This document shows, one piece after another, positions 46,517 through 54,728 of a stretch of DNA of 64,000 nucleotides. The notes beneath the pieces were generated by a model. The model was given only the letters and a program-made list of their open reading frames with translations. It was not told where the DNA came from and did no database searches. The translations under genes were made by a program, and so were the position numbers. The first letter of the stretch is position 1. Each line of letters starts with the position of its first letter. This DNA comes from Melastoma dodecandrum (lineage: Eukaryota > Streptophyta > Magnoliopsida > Myrtales > Melastomataceae): contig JARUPY010000292.1 in the NCBI GenBank assembly GCA_029817715.1, positions 3,923,001-3,987,000 of the forward strand. The letters run 5' to 3'.

Positions 46517-47014
46517 TCAGGGGGCGCCCGAGAGCGGCGTCGTCGCGGCGGGCCCGGCCCCCGACACGGCCGCCGTGGCCGGGACCACGACGGTGGTGGT
46601 CGATGTTCCGTCGAAAATCTGAAGCTGAATATTGGCACCGACACGCTGGAAGGAGACCTGCGATCCGCCGAAGCTGTAGCTGCCGCTCTGTTGGGCGTTC
46701 TCGCCGAAGATCGCCTGCGTGATCTGGTTCGCCAGCGAGGAATAGATCTGGGATTGAAGCTGCTGCGCGAAGATCTGACCCGGGCTCTGCGTCGTCGAGG
46801 AACTGATCGCGGATTGGATCTGCTGCAGGCGCTGCGCGTGGCGGGATGCGTCGTTCTGGGCTGCCGCCTCGGCCTGGAGCCACGACCCGTTCAAGGGGCT
46901 GCCGCCGAAGGACGGGTTAACCGGCTGATAGACGAGGCTGCCGGCCTGCGCCTGCGCGCCCGCCAAAAAGCCGGCCGCGAGCACCACCGGCCGGAGCACA
47001 CGAGAGCGTCGCAC
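46517..47014 (-). CDS. csgF: Curli assembly protein CsgF
   Basis: A 165-aa secreted protein. After the signal peptide (cut near 'GAQAQA', about 24) comes the CsgG-binding block 'GSLVYQPVNPSFGGSPLNGS', the clearest CsgF signature, then 'SSLANQITQAIFGENA'. It couples the CsgG pore to nucleation of the fibre. GTG at 47014 is backed by GGAGGT 7 nt upstream. It follows the curlin gene by 4 bp. Confidence 0.93.
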   Translation of the reverse strand: MRRSRVLRPVVLAAGFLAGAQAQAGSLVYQPVNPSFGGSPLNGSWLQAEAAAQNDASRHAQRLQQIQSAISSSTTQSPGQIFAQQLQSQIYSSLANQITQAIFGENAQQSGSYSFGGSQVSFQRVGANIQLQIFDGTSTTTVVVPATAAVSGAGPAATTPLSGAP

Positions 47015-47018
47015 GTCA

Positions 47019-47597
47019 TTACCTCCGGGAAACCGTCAAGGGAGCGCCGCTGCCCATCCGCGTGATGCTGATGGCGCCGGTGTCGCTGGCCGATTGCTGT
47101 GTCGTGATGGCGTTGTTGCTGCCGTTCACGGTGATCGCGACCGAGGCGCGACTGCCATCCTGCTGCGTGCCGATGACGTTCGCATTGCCGAGGATGGACA
47201 CCGCCGATTGATTGCGGTCGCCCGATTGGGTCTGCGTCACGGTGTTCTGCGTGCCGATGACGGTCTGGATCGCGATGTTCGCGTAACCCGTCTGGTCGAT
47301 CGTCGACACGTTTCCGCCGCCGAGCTGGAGGGCGCGCGCCTGGTTGGACGCTGCCGACGATGACGCGACCGGGTAGCCGGGGCTCAGCAGCGCGCTGCCG
47401 GACTGCTGGGCGAGCAGGTAATCGCTCTCCTGGATGCCGTGGACCGAAATGCCGGATGGGGGCCGCTGCACGCCGGTCTGCACCTGCTCGATCGAGACCC
47501 GATCCTGCGCCGCGGCTGAACCAGCCGCCAGAGCAGCCGGGAGGCCGAGGAGCGCGAGCGTCCATTTGATCGGCCGACTGCGACACATGCGACGCAT
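47019..47597 (-). CDS. Curlin-repeat protein, probable minor/nucleator subunit (CsgB-like)
   Basis: A 192-aa secreted protein. Signal peptide to about residue 30, a ~75-residue non-repeat region, then about five curlin-type turns of the Q-x-G-x-x-N kind: 'IDQTGYANIAIQTVIGTQNT', 'TQTQSGDRNQSAV', 'LGNANVIGTQQDGSR', 'VNGSNNAITTQQS'. A strong GGGAGGGAG lies before ATG 47597. The order curlin-csgF-csgG suggests the nucleator role of CsgB, but this is inferred. Confidence 0.82.
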   Translation of the reverse strand: MRRMCRSRPIKWTLALLGLPAALAAGSAAAQDRVSIEQVQTGVQRPPSGISVHGIQESDYLLAQQSGSALLSPGYPVASSSAASNQARALQLGGGNVSTIDQTGYANIAIQTVIGTQNTVTQTQSGDRNQSAVSILGNANVIGTQQDGSRASVAITVNGSNNAITTQQSASDTGAISITRMGSGAPLTVSRR

Positions 47598-47893
47598 GAT
47601 CTCCCTCCCTCAGACCTTAGGCCATGTGATAAACCAGTATACGATGAGACTGTATAGTCTCCAAATAATAAACCGATTTCTTATAGTGGCTCTGTTGTAG
47701 TTCGGTCACACGAGCAAGGTGCGGCGACAGCAAGACCGAACTACGATCGTCTGTGACGGATCGTTAATCCCAATTGCCCGCGATAAATATCCTCGTGCAG
47801 GCACACGGCGAGCCTTAAGATTAATCGAAAGTCTCGTGGCGCATCTCCGATGGCGGCGCGAGTTCGCACGGGCAACACCGTGCCGCCTCGTCG
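47598..47893. promoter_or_regulatory. AT-rich leader of the curlin-csgF-csgG operon
   Basis: A 296-bp gap between csgH (upstream) and the curlin gene, markedly AT-rich around 47630-47700 (for example AATAATAAACCGATTTCTTATA). It probably carries the operon promoter and the binding sites of a regulator; no specific box could be named. Confidence 0.4.
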
Positions 47894-48217
47894 TCAGAGC
47901 CGGTCCTGCGCGTCCTGGCATTCGGCGCTTTCGCTTCCGGCGATGACGCGCAGCCGCGCCCTGTAGTGGCCGCCGGCCTCCACGCTGAACGTCATGTTGC
48001 CGACGACGCTGGCATCCGGCGGGCGGGCGGTGAAAGGGCCGCCCTGGTTGAGGACCGAGGTGCCGGACGGTCCGGATTTCTCGATGCGGAGTTGGTAGGT
48101 GCCGGAACCTGGGTTGACGCTGAAGATCAGGCCGGAAATCGAAACATGGCCGCCGCTGACCTGCTGGGTCAGTTCACAGCGCAGCGCGGGAAGATCGGTC
48201 GGTGCCGGAACCGGCAT
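47894..48217 (-). CDS. csgH: Curli assembly chaperone CsgH-like protein
   Basis: A 107-aa protein with the CsgH beta-sandwich pattern: an N-terminal Cys ('LRCELTQQVSGGHVSISG'), 'GSGTYQLRIEKSGPSGTSVL' and 'NQGGPFTARPPDASVVGN', then 'HYRARLRVIAGSESAECQ' with a second Cys that could form a disulfide. CsgH in alphaproteobacteria replaces the role of CsgC in blocking early amyloid formation. No clear signal peptide is present from ATG 48217, which is odd for a periplasmic chaperone; the true start may lie elsewhere. Confidence 0.78.
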   Translation of the reverse strand: MPVPAPTDLPALRCELTQQVSGGHVSISGLIFSVNPGSGTYQLRIEKSGPSGTSVLNQGGPFTARPPDASVVGNMTFSVEAGGHYRARLRVIAGSESAECQDAQDRL

Positions 48218-48418
48218 GATGGACTCTCACGGCTGAGGTGACGGATGAGGGCCGCGCCGGCTGGCGCGACCCTCTCTCGGTGATGGAGCGCTGGTGCCGG
48301 GCACCGGCAGCGCCGCTGAGAGGCGTGTCCGATCGCGTTGCAGTCGGCAGCGGCTCTCAGCCTTCGTCAGGATGCGCTCTCTCGCGCCGACTCGATGTCC
48401 GTTTCGGCGAAGTGCGGT

Positions 48419-50428
48419 CTAGTGCTGACGGACGGTCAGCGTATTGCCGTACCCCGTCTGGCGGTAGACGGACGTGTTGTGGTCGCCGTTCTGGCTGACC
48501 GTGGCGACGTTGAAGCCGCCCGATTGCAGACCGTTGATGGTGTTGAAGTCCCCGTTCTGGACCAGCACGGCGCCGTTGAAGGAGCCGCTCTGCGTGTTGG
48601 TCAAGGTGTTGTGCATGCCGACCTGCGCCACGGCCGCGACGTTGACCAAGCCCGACTGGGTGTTGGTCATCGTGTTGAAGTTGCCGTCCTGGAGGGCGGC
48701 GTACGAGGCGCCCGTCAGGCCCGAGGGAGCGGTGCCGGGGCCGAACAGTAGATTCCCGAGACCGGACTGCGTGGACGTCGCCGTGTTGTTGTTGCCCTTT
48801 TGCTCGAGGAGGGCCGAGACGCCGTAGCTGCCCTTGGCCTGCGTCAGATACGCCTTGTTGCCGTCGCCGTCGTGCTGGTAGACGCCCAGGAAGCCGCCGG
48901 TGCCGGACTGGGTGACCTGAAGAACGTCATAGCTGCCGTTGGACTGCCAGCCGAACGCTTGGTTGTCGTTGCCGTTTTGCGTGCTGTTGACGCTGTTGTT
49001 GCCGCCACCCGCCGTACCGGAATTCGTGGTACCGCGTGCGTAACCTTGCGCGAACTGGGCTTCGTTGGACGATCCGACTTGCGTGGCCACGATCGAGCTG
49101 TGGCTCTGCTTATATTGATACGCATTCAGATAGTTGGCGCGGCGCGTGTTGTCGGCCGATTGCGTCAGGTCGATCGTGCTACCGGTGGTGGTGAGGATCT
49201 GCGAGGCGACCGCCTTGCCGGCGTTGCCAGACTGCAGGATCGTGATGGCGCTGTTCTTGGCCCCCTCCTGTGAAGCCGTGGCGGTGTTGCTGCCGCCGCT
49301 CTGCGTCACATCGATCGTGCTGAAAGCGACCTCGCCCTTCTGGCTGGTGGACAGGGTGTTGCTGTTGCCTGACTGGGCCGTGGTCGTCCGGCTGTCGTGC
49401 GTTCCATCCCACTGCAGGTTCGTCGAGGTGTTGTCATTTCCGCTCTGCGACACCGTCATGGTGTTGAAGGACGTGCCGTTCTGCTGCGACGCATCGGAGA
49501 CCTCGTTCCTCGACCCGGTCTGCGTGACGGTGATCGAGCTGTTCGAAACGTTCGCCTCCTGACGGGCGAGTGCCGAGTTTCCGCTCGACGACTGCGTCAC
49601 TGTAATGTGACCTTCGTTCACGCCGGCGCGCTGCCGGGTCTCCACGGCGTTGTTGGAGCCGGTCTGCGCGATGGTTGCCGAGCTGCTCGTGATATCCTTG
49701 CCGCCGTAGGAGTTCTGATCGAGCTTGGCCGTCAGGCCGCTGCCGGTCTGGGTGACGGTTTCCTTGCTGTACTGCGCGCCAGTCTGGTTCGCCGTAACCG
49801 CATTGGCCGTGCCTGACGCCCCTGCGGTCTGGGTTTGGGTGACGTTGATCTGACTGTTGCCCGAGGTCGAATCCTGGCTCGTGGAGACTTTGTTGCCATA
49901 GCCAGTCTGCGCGATGGTCTGCTGATCGTTCGTTCCGGACTGCAGAAGGCTGAATTCGTTCCGGTCGCCGCTCTGGGTCAGGTCGACGAAGCCACCCGAC
50001 GTCTTGCTGTCCTGGGTGATGACATTCTTGCCGTTCACGCCGTTGTTGTTGCCGACCTGTTGCAACTCGACGCGACCGCCCTTTCCGGCCTGGGTGACGA
50101 TGGCGGAGTTGGTGGTGCCGGACTGCTTGCCCTGCTTCAGCTTCCCGAGCGCGTTGTCCGATCCGGTCTGATTGACGACCAGGGTATTGCCGTCGCCGCC
50201 GTCCTGCGAGAACGACATAGACGTCCCGGAGGTGCCGACGCTGTTGCCGCCGGATCCGCTCGTGCCGGAGAAGCCGCCTTTGCCATCGTCGTTCTGATTG
50301 ATCTCAAGCTTGTTTCCCGAGGTCGACTGAGACGTATAGGCACTATTGCTTCCGCCTGCTGCGTAAGCCGAGGCCGTGATCGCGATCGCCGCGACGCTCA
50401 TCGACAGGCCGATCAGATGCTTATTCAT
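48419..50428 (-). CDS. Very large curlin-repeat protein (putative major curli subunit)
   Basis: A 669-aa secreted protein. Signal peptide 1-23 (cut after 'SAYA'), then almost wholly curlin-type turns of about 18-23 residues with Q-[TSN]-G-x-x-N cores, for example 'VTQTGSRNEV', 'TQSGNDNTS', 'VQNGDFNTINGLQSGGFN'. I count about 35 such cores. E. coli CsgA has five full repeats in 151 aa. The tail ends 'TGYGNTLTVRQH'. AGGAG and GAGGGA precede ATG 50428. It likely forms the amyloid fibre exported by CsgG-CsgF. Confidence 0.87.
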   Translation of the reverse strand: MNKHLIGLSMSVAAIAITASAYAAGGSNSAYTSQSTSGNKLEINQNDDGKGGFSGTSGSGGNSVGTSGTSMSFSQDGGDGNTLVVNQTGSDNALGKLKQGKQSGTTNSAIVTQAGKGGRVELQQVGNNNGVNGKNVITQDSKTSGGFVDLTQSGDRNEFSLLQSGTNDQQTIAQTGYGNKVSTSQDSTSGNSQINVTQTQTAGASGTANAVTANQTGAQYSKETVTQTGSGLTAKLDQNSYGGKDITSSSATIAQTGSNNAVETRQRAGVNEGHITVTQSSSGNSALARQEANVSNSSITVTQTGSRNEVSDASQQNGTSFNTMTVSQSGNDNTSTNLQWDGTHDSRTTTAQSGNSNTLSTSQKGEVAFSTIDVTQSGGSNTATASQEGAKNSAITILQSGNAGKAVASQILTTTGSTIDLTQSADNTRRANYLNAYQYKQSHSSIVATQVGSSNEAQFAQGYARGTTNSGTAGGGNNSVNSTQNGNDNQAFGWQSNGSYDVLQVTQSGTGGFLGVYQHDGDGNKAYLTQAKGSYGVSALLEQKGNNNTATSTQSGLGNLLFGPGTAPSGLTGASYAALQDGNFNTMTNTQSGLVNVAAVAQVGMHNTLTNTQSGSFNGAVLVQNGDFNTINGLQSGGFNVATVSQNGDHNTSVYRQTGYGNTLTVRQH

Positions 50429-51855
50429 TTCAAGTCCCTCTCCTGAACCAATTCCTGGCCGGCGCCGCCGCGATTCCGGCTGCCAAGTCTCATTCCGGGA
50501 CGCGCATCTCGGTTGGACCTTGACCATTCAGTAACCGGATCGCTCCAGCTGTCCAGGCTCTATCCGGGATGCTAGGTAGTTTTCGCTGGTAATTCACCGC
50601 GATCGTTGCAATTAAGTCGCGCCTACGATAAGTAATAACAAAGTTAATAAGCCGAACAATACAGTAACAACTATTGCACCCGGCTGCGTTGCAGCGGATG
50701 TGCTGTGGAGCTCTGGCCATCGGCGGAAGCGGGTGACGCAGTCGGGGCGAGGCACTGCCCGGGAAGCGATTTAGTACTCTGTTAACCGCCAAGCTGCGCG
50801 CTGTCTAGTAAAATCGGTAACGAAAAATTGATAACCGATAGAAAGCCAAATGCTGGTTAATTCGACATCGAGGAATGGTGATTTTAAGCAAATATGATCG
50901 AGCATTCGAGTGTCGAAAATTTGCGGGACATTTTTTGAGTGGATCATAGTGCGCGCCACACTTCTCAAAGAAGCTCGATACTGTCTCGCAACTGGCCCAT
51001 CCTGCAGCAGGGTTTACAATCAGACGCCGGCACGCGCTCGAGAGGCTAGCTTCACATCACGAATAGTTGATCGGGTCGCGGGTGCCGGACAGCGCGAGCT
51101 GCCTCACGCGACACAGCGCGTCGCGACTGTAGACTTTCAGACGATCGACCGGTGCGGTTCGCGACGCCGCGCGGGCGACGCCGAGGCCGGACGAGTTAGG
51201 TGGTCGCGCCGTCCGCGCACGAGCTGCCCTGGTGGCCGACCTGCGCGTGAACGTCTGCGACAGCCTCGAAGGCTGTGCGAGATGCGGCTTCGCGGCCGGC
51301 GACGAATTCGGCGGACAATGCACGCTTGAAGTGACAGCGAGGCGGCCTGCTGCATGGCGCGACCCGGTCGTACGCGATGCGATGAAGTGGAACGACCTGA
51401 CCCGCGCTCGGCATCGGGGCCGTCGGGCAGGTCGTGCGGTCCCTCTGGACCCAGAAGCGCGCCGCGTCGCAACGCGCGGCCGCCGCGACGGTCACCATAA
51501 ATTCGCTCGCGCCGCCGCATCCGCGCTCCCGGCATCACTTTCGACTGAGCCTTGGCGTGCCATTTTTGACACCCCACAGGATTCGTTCGGGCGATATGAT
51601 CATTTTCAGGTGATCGAAGGGTCGTTCACGAAACCTCCCTGGCGAGCTGCGGGACAACATCCGGTGAGCGGAGCCCGGTGAGGCGCTCGAAGCTCAGGCG
51701 CTGGTTGTTTCCGATGCCGTCCAACAGGAAATCCGTGCGGCCGTGCCGTGCCGTGCCGTCGCCGGGGGGCCGCTCGTGACCTTACCCGGTATCAATCAAT
51801 GCGGAATAACGCAGGACACAAGCCGTTCTTGCGGACAGGGATGTGGGAGGACACG
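50429..51855. other. Gene-poor, partly AT-rich region upstream of the large curlin gene
   Basis: About 1.4 kb in which I see no convincing gene. The stretch 50560-50960 is AT-rich (runs such as AAAATTGATAACC, ATTTTTTGAG) and probably holds the promoter and regulator sites for the curlin gene. The part 51050-51700 is GC-rich with only unconvincing frames on both strands. Confidence 0.4.
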
Positions 51856-52512
51856 ATGAGGCAACGCGGCTCATCGCCGGCGCAAGCGGTGCTGGTTGTC
51901 ACTGTCGTCTGGTACGCGGGTGTCACGATGGCCGGTGCGCAGCCTGCAGCCGTTCCGAATCAACCGGGACTGGCTACGGCGCAGCCTGCAGCCTCGCCGG
52001 CATCATCCGCGCCCTCCGCAAACGCGCAGGCCAGCACCGTATCGGGATGCGACGCGAGCTGTGTCCGTGCCAACAACGAAATCGCGGGACAATTATGCGC
52101 CCCGCGGATCGAGGCGGAAGCTCCCACCGACTACGAGTGGGTCTCCAGACCGTTCGCGAAAATCTTTCAACAGGCTGAGGCGGCGGACGGCAGCGATGCG
52201 GTTGTGCGCTACCGCGGAGACTCCATCCGCTTCCTCTCCCCACAGAAGGAATGGGTCCGCGTGACCTACGAATGCGGATTCGACGCTGCGAAGCGGTCGA
52301 TCAGCTATGTGCGGGTGCGGCTCGGTCGGCTCGACAGGCCGGAAGCGCCCGAGGGCCAAGCGCGTGCGCAGCCCCCGTCTGCGCCACAGGCCCAGCAGCA
52401 GGGGCGGACCTCGCAGCAGGCGGGTGCTATAAAGCGGGTCATGCCCTCCGAGCCCAACGAGATCGAGATCCGGCAGGTCAAACCCAGCCGCAAGCAGGCG
52501 CAGCAGCAATGA
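51856..52512 (+). CDS. Secreted cysteine-containing protein of unknown function
   Basis: A 218-aa protein. Signal peptide 1-28 ('AVLVVTVVWYAGVTMAGAQP'), an Ala/Pro/Gln linker to about 62, a compact domain with 'VSGCDASCVRANNEIAGQLC' and 'YEWVSRPFAKIFQQAE', closing with 'EWVRVTYECGFD', then a Gln/Pro-rich tail. Four cysteines suggest two disulfides. GGGAGG lies 5 nt before ATG 51856, which decides the start. I do not recognise the family. The next gene overlaps by ATGA. Confidence 0.65.
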   Translation: MRQRGSSPAQAVLVVTVVWYAGVTMAGAQPAAVPNQPGLATAQPAASPASSAPSANAQASTVSGCDASCVRANNEIAGQLCAPRIEAEAPTDYEWVSRPFAKIFQQAEAADGSDAVVRYRGDSIRFLSPQKEWVRVTYECGFDAAKRSISYVRVRLGRLDRPEAPEGQARAQPPSAPQAQQQGRTSQQAGAIKRVMPSEPNEIEIRQVKPSRKQAQQQ

Positions 52513-52859
52513 CCGCGCGACGCGCGCGTATCGGGCCAGCCCCCGTTGTTGGCGCCCTGCTGTTGCTGTTGCTGGGACCCGTGGCGCGGGCCCAGATCAT
52601 GCCGATGAGCGTGAACGATTGCACGCTGTTGCCTGATCCGGGAGCGCTGCGCCGCTGCCTCGACCAAGCCGAGGGCCGTGTTATGGCACCGCCGCCGGAC
52701 ACCGCCAGCGCCCTCGACCGATCCAAACGCGAAATCGAAGATGGCCGGCCCGGCGCGGGCCGAACCATGCCGGATCGACGCGGGTCAAATTTCCTGAGCG
52801 GAGGAGCGACCCGTCCCGTCGAGATCCGGCGGAATAGGAACGTGATCGACCTCGATTGA
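52509..52859 (+). CDS. Small secreted protein coupled to the preceding gene
   Basis: A 116-aa protein with a signal peptide ('PVVGALLLLLLGPVARAQ', cut about 29), a short domain with two cysteines ('SVNDCTLLPDPGALRRCLDQ'), and a charged disordered tail. ATG at 52509 overlaps the previous stop as ATGA. Function is unknown; the two proteins probably act together outside the inner membrane, next to the curli locus. Confidence 0.62.
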   Translation: MTARRARIGPAPVVGALLLLLLGPVARAQIMPMSVNDCTLLPDPGALRRCLDQAEGRVMAPPPDTASALDRSKREIEDGRPGAGRTMPDRRGSNFLSGGATRPVEIRRNRNVIDLD

Positions 52860-53640
52860 GGCCCGTTGGGCCAACTTCGGGATCGGGTACGCAAAACCGG
52901 CCGCTCGCAAAAGCTCGGGCGCGGCGTGAGGCGGTGCGCACTGTCTCTCCGAGGGTCACCACCCAGCGGATATGCCTCTGCCCGCGAGTTCATGACCGCC
53001 TTTTCTGGTCCGCATCGGCGCGCGTGCATTCACGCAGCAGATTGTGCGCGATCCAAAGGGCATCTTCCATCCGACCGACGGGGCGCCAGATCGGATCGCT
53101 CGACGTAGCTCCGCGGACGGGCGCCCGCTTCTGCTTAAGTAGAGTGGTCCAACAATTTCTGCTGCGGTGATGCAAGTCCGTCAAAGCCTTGCCTTGATAG
53201 GCTAAAACGGGGCCACAGCGGGCTCACGGATATGTTTAGTCGTGAAAGTTCTCGACCTCCAGACAAGAGTGTCGAAATCAATCTTGACACCCGATATCGT
53301 GCTGTCTAAAAGCCTATCAGTTATTTTTCCCAAATATCTGTGTATAGGATCGCCGTGGTCTGAATATTTATACGAATGGATCTGGCTATACCTTTGGTTT
53401 CGTGAAGTTTCGTCTTCGCATTTTTGGATGTTGTACAAGAAGATTTTAAATATAAATTCGATCAATATCCATTGAGCTGAATAAAACGTGGCTGAGCAAC
53501 TAGGGTTGTCCGGCCCAAGAGTGTAATATCGAAGGAATTGCCTTCCCGTTCGATTGATCCGCTGATGTGGTATTTTGGAGATATCTGTTGATTGAAAGAT
53601 CTAGGTAACGGGAAGATTAGATCTTGGTCTCCAAGAGGCC
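52860..53640. other. Gene-free region turning AT-rich
   Basis: About 780 bp without a gene I can support. From about 53220 to 53640 base composition shifts strongly to A+T (for example TTGTACAAGAAGATTTTAAATATAAATTC), unlike the rest of the window. Overlapping frames of 77 and 87 codons on opposite strands there look like chance. It probably includes the promoter of the response regulator gene. Confidence 0.4.
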
Positions 53641-54309
53641 ATGAAATGCGTCAGAGATCATGAAGAGTTGTGCATGCCTAGTCTTATCGGCCCTCGTGTA
53701 GTGATTGCGGATGATCATCCGGTGGTTCTCGCGGGGCTGGTCGCACTCCTTCGGCAGGTCAACAATTTGAACGTGGTGGCGGCCTGTTCCGAAGGCGAGA
53801 CTGCCCTCAAGATGATCCTGGACCTGCGTCCTGACATCGCCTGCCTCGATGTTCAAATGCCGAAATTTACGGGCTTCGAGGTGGTCGAGGCCGCCCGCCA
53901 AGCTGGATCGCAAACAAAATTCGTATTTTTGACCGGCTCGGTATCACGTGACCAATTTACGACAGCCTCGGATTGCGGCGCGATTGCGATATTCCACAAG
54001 GACTCTGCCAGTGTGGAGCTTGTTGAGTGGTTCGAGAATTTCGATTCAAAGCGCGACGGGCTTGCGCCGGGTATCAAAGAAGGTGAAAGCAGCGCGCGCA
54101 GCTTGACGCTTCGCGAGCGCGAAATCGCGATGTTCGTGGCGCGGGGTTTGACAAACAAGCACATCGCTCGGGAAGCCGGTATTTCGGAAGGCACCGTTAA
54201 AATTCATCTCTATAACATATTTCAAAAACTGGGCGTCGCGAACAGGACAGAGCTTGCGAATTACGCGAATGTCGGCACTGTCGTCGGCCTCCATGAGCAT
54301 CGTTTCTAA
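53641..54309 (+). CDS. NarL/LuxR-family response regulator
   Basis: A 222-aa two-domain regulator. The receiver has 'VVIADDHPVVLAGLVALLRQ', phosphoacceptor Asp70 in 'IACLDVQMPKFTGFE', and the Lys in 'AIFHKDSA'. The C-terminal LuxR helix-turn-helix reads 'LTLREREIAMFVARGLTNKH' and 'ISEGTVKIHLYNIFQKLGV'. ATG 53674, eleven codons in, is an equally good start. Its less GC-rich codon use matches the convergent hybrid kinase, a likely partner; curli genes are possible targets. Confidence 0.88.
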   Translation: MKCVRDHEELCMPSLIGPRVVIADDHPVVLAGLVALLRQVNNLNVVAACSEGETALKMILDLRPDIACLDVQMPKFTGFEVVEAARQAGSQTKFVFLTGSVSRDQFTTASDCGAIAIFHKDSASVELVEWFENFDSKRDGLAPGIKEGESSARSLTLREREIAMFVARGLTNKHIAREAGISEGTVKIHLYNIFQKLGVANRTELANYANVGTVVGLHEHRF

Positions 54310-54728
54310 TCAAGATCCGATAGTCGACCTGCGGTGTGGTGTCTGAAACTGCCACTAGCATGACGATCTGGCGTCGCGGCGTAGCCCCAATTCGTCCGCA
54401 CGTAAGGCCTGGATTGCCGTCTTCGCCGCTTACGGCCCCGGTTGGGCCGCACCACACCGTCCATGCATCTGGATGGCGCCAACCGCTGCGCCGTGGCATG
54501 CCCAGGGGCGGCTTCCGGTGATAGGGAATTCGGTCTGGTGCGGCTCTGCAGCTTGGCAGGCAAGCCGGCGTTTGCTTGCGACGGCCCGACCGAATGCCGG
54601 CGCCCATGTGTATCAGTGCTCGAGCGGTGTTTGCGGCGGATCCCAGCCGAGCGCCGTTCGGTCGCCGATGAACCGACCTCGAAGCTAACGCCGCAAAACT
54701 TTCAGTGACTTTCAGTGAATGAAGGCTC
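54310..54728. other. Convergent gap between response regulator and hybrid kinase
   Basis: About 420 bp, GC-rich, with no gene or terminator I can name. Short frames on both strands show no recognisable protein. Confidence 0.4.

Noticed and set aside
48419..50428. Regular repeats as a CRISPR array
   Set aside because: The repetition is at protein level (curlin turns of variable sequence) within one open frame; there are no identical direct repeats with unique spacers.
53202..53475. 77- and 87-codon frames on opposite strands in the AT-rich patch
   Set aside because: No ribosome site, no recognisable fold, and each is antisense to the other; they look like chance frames.
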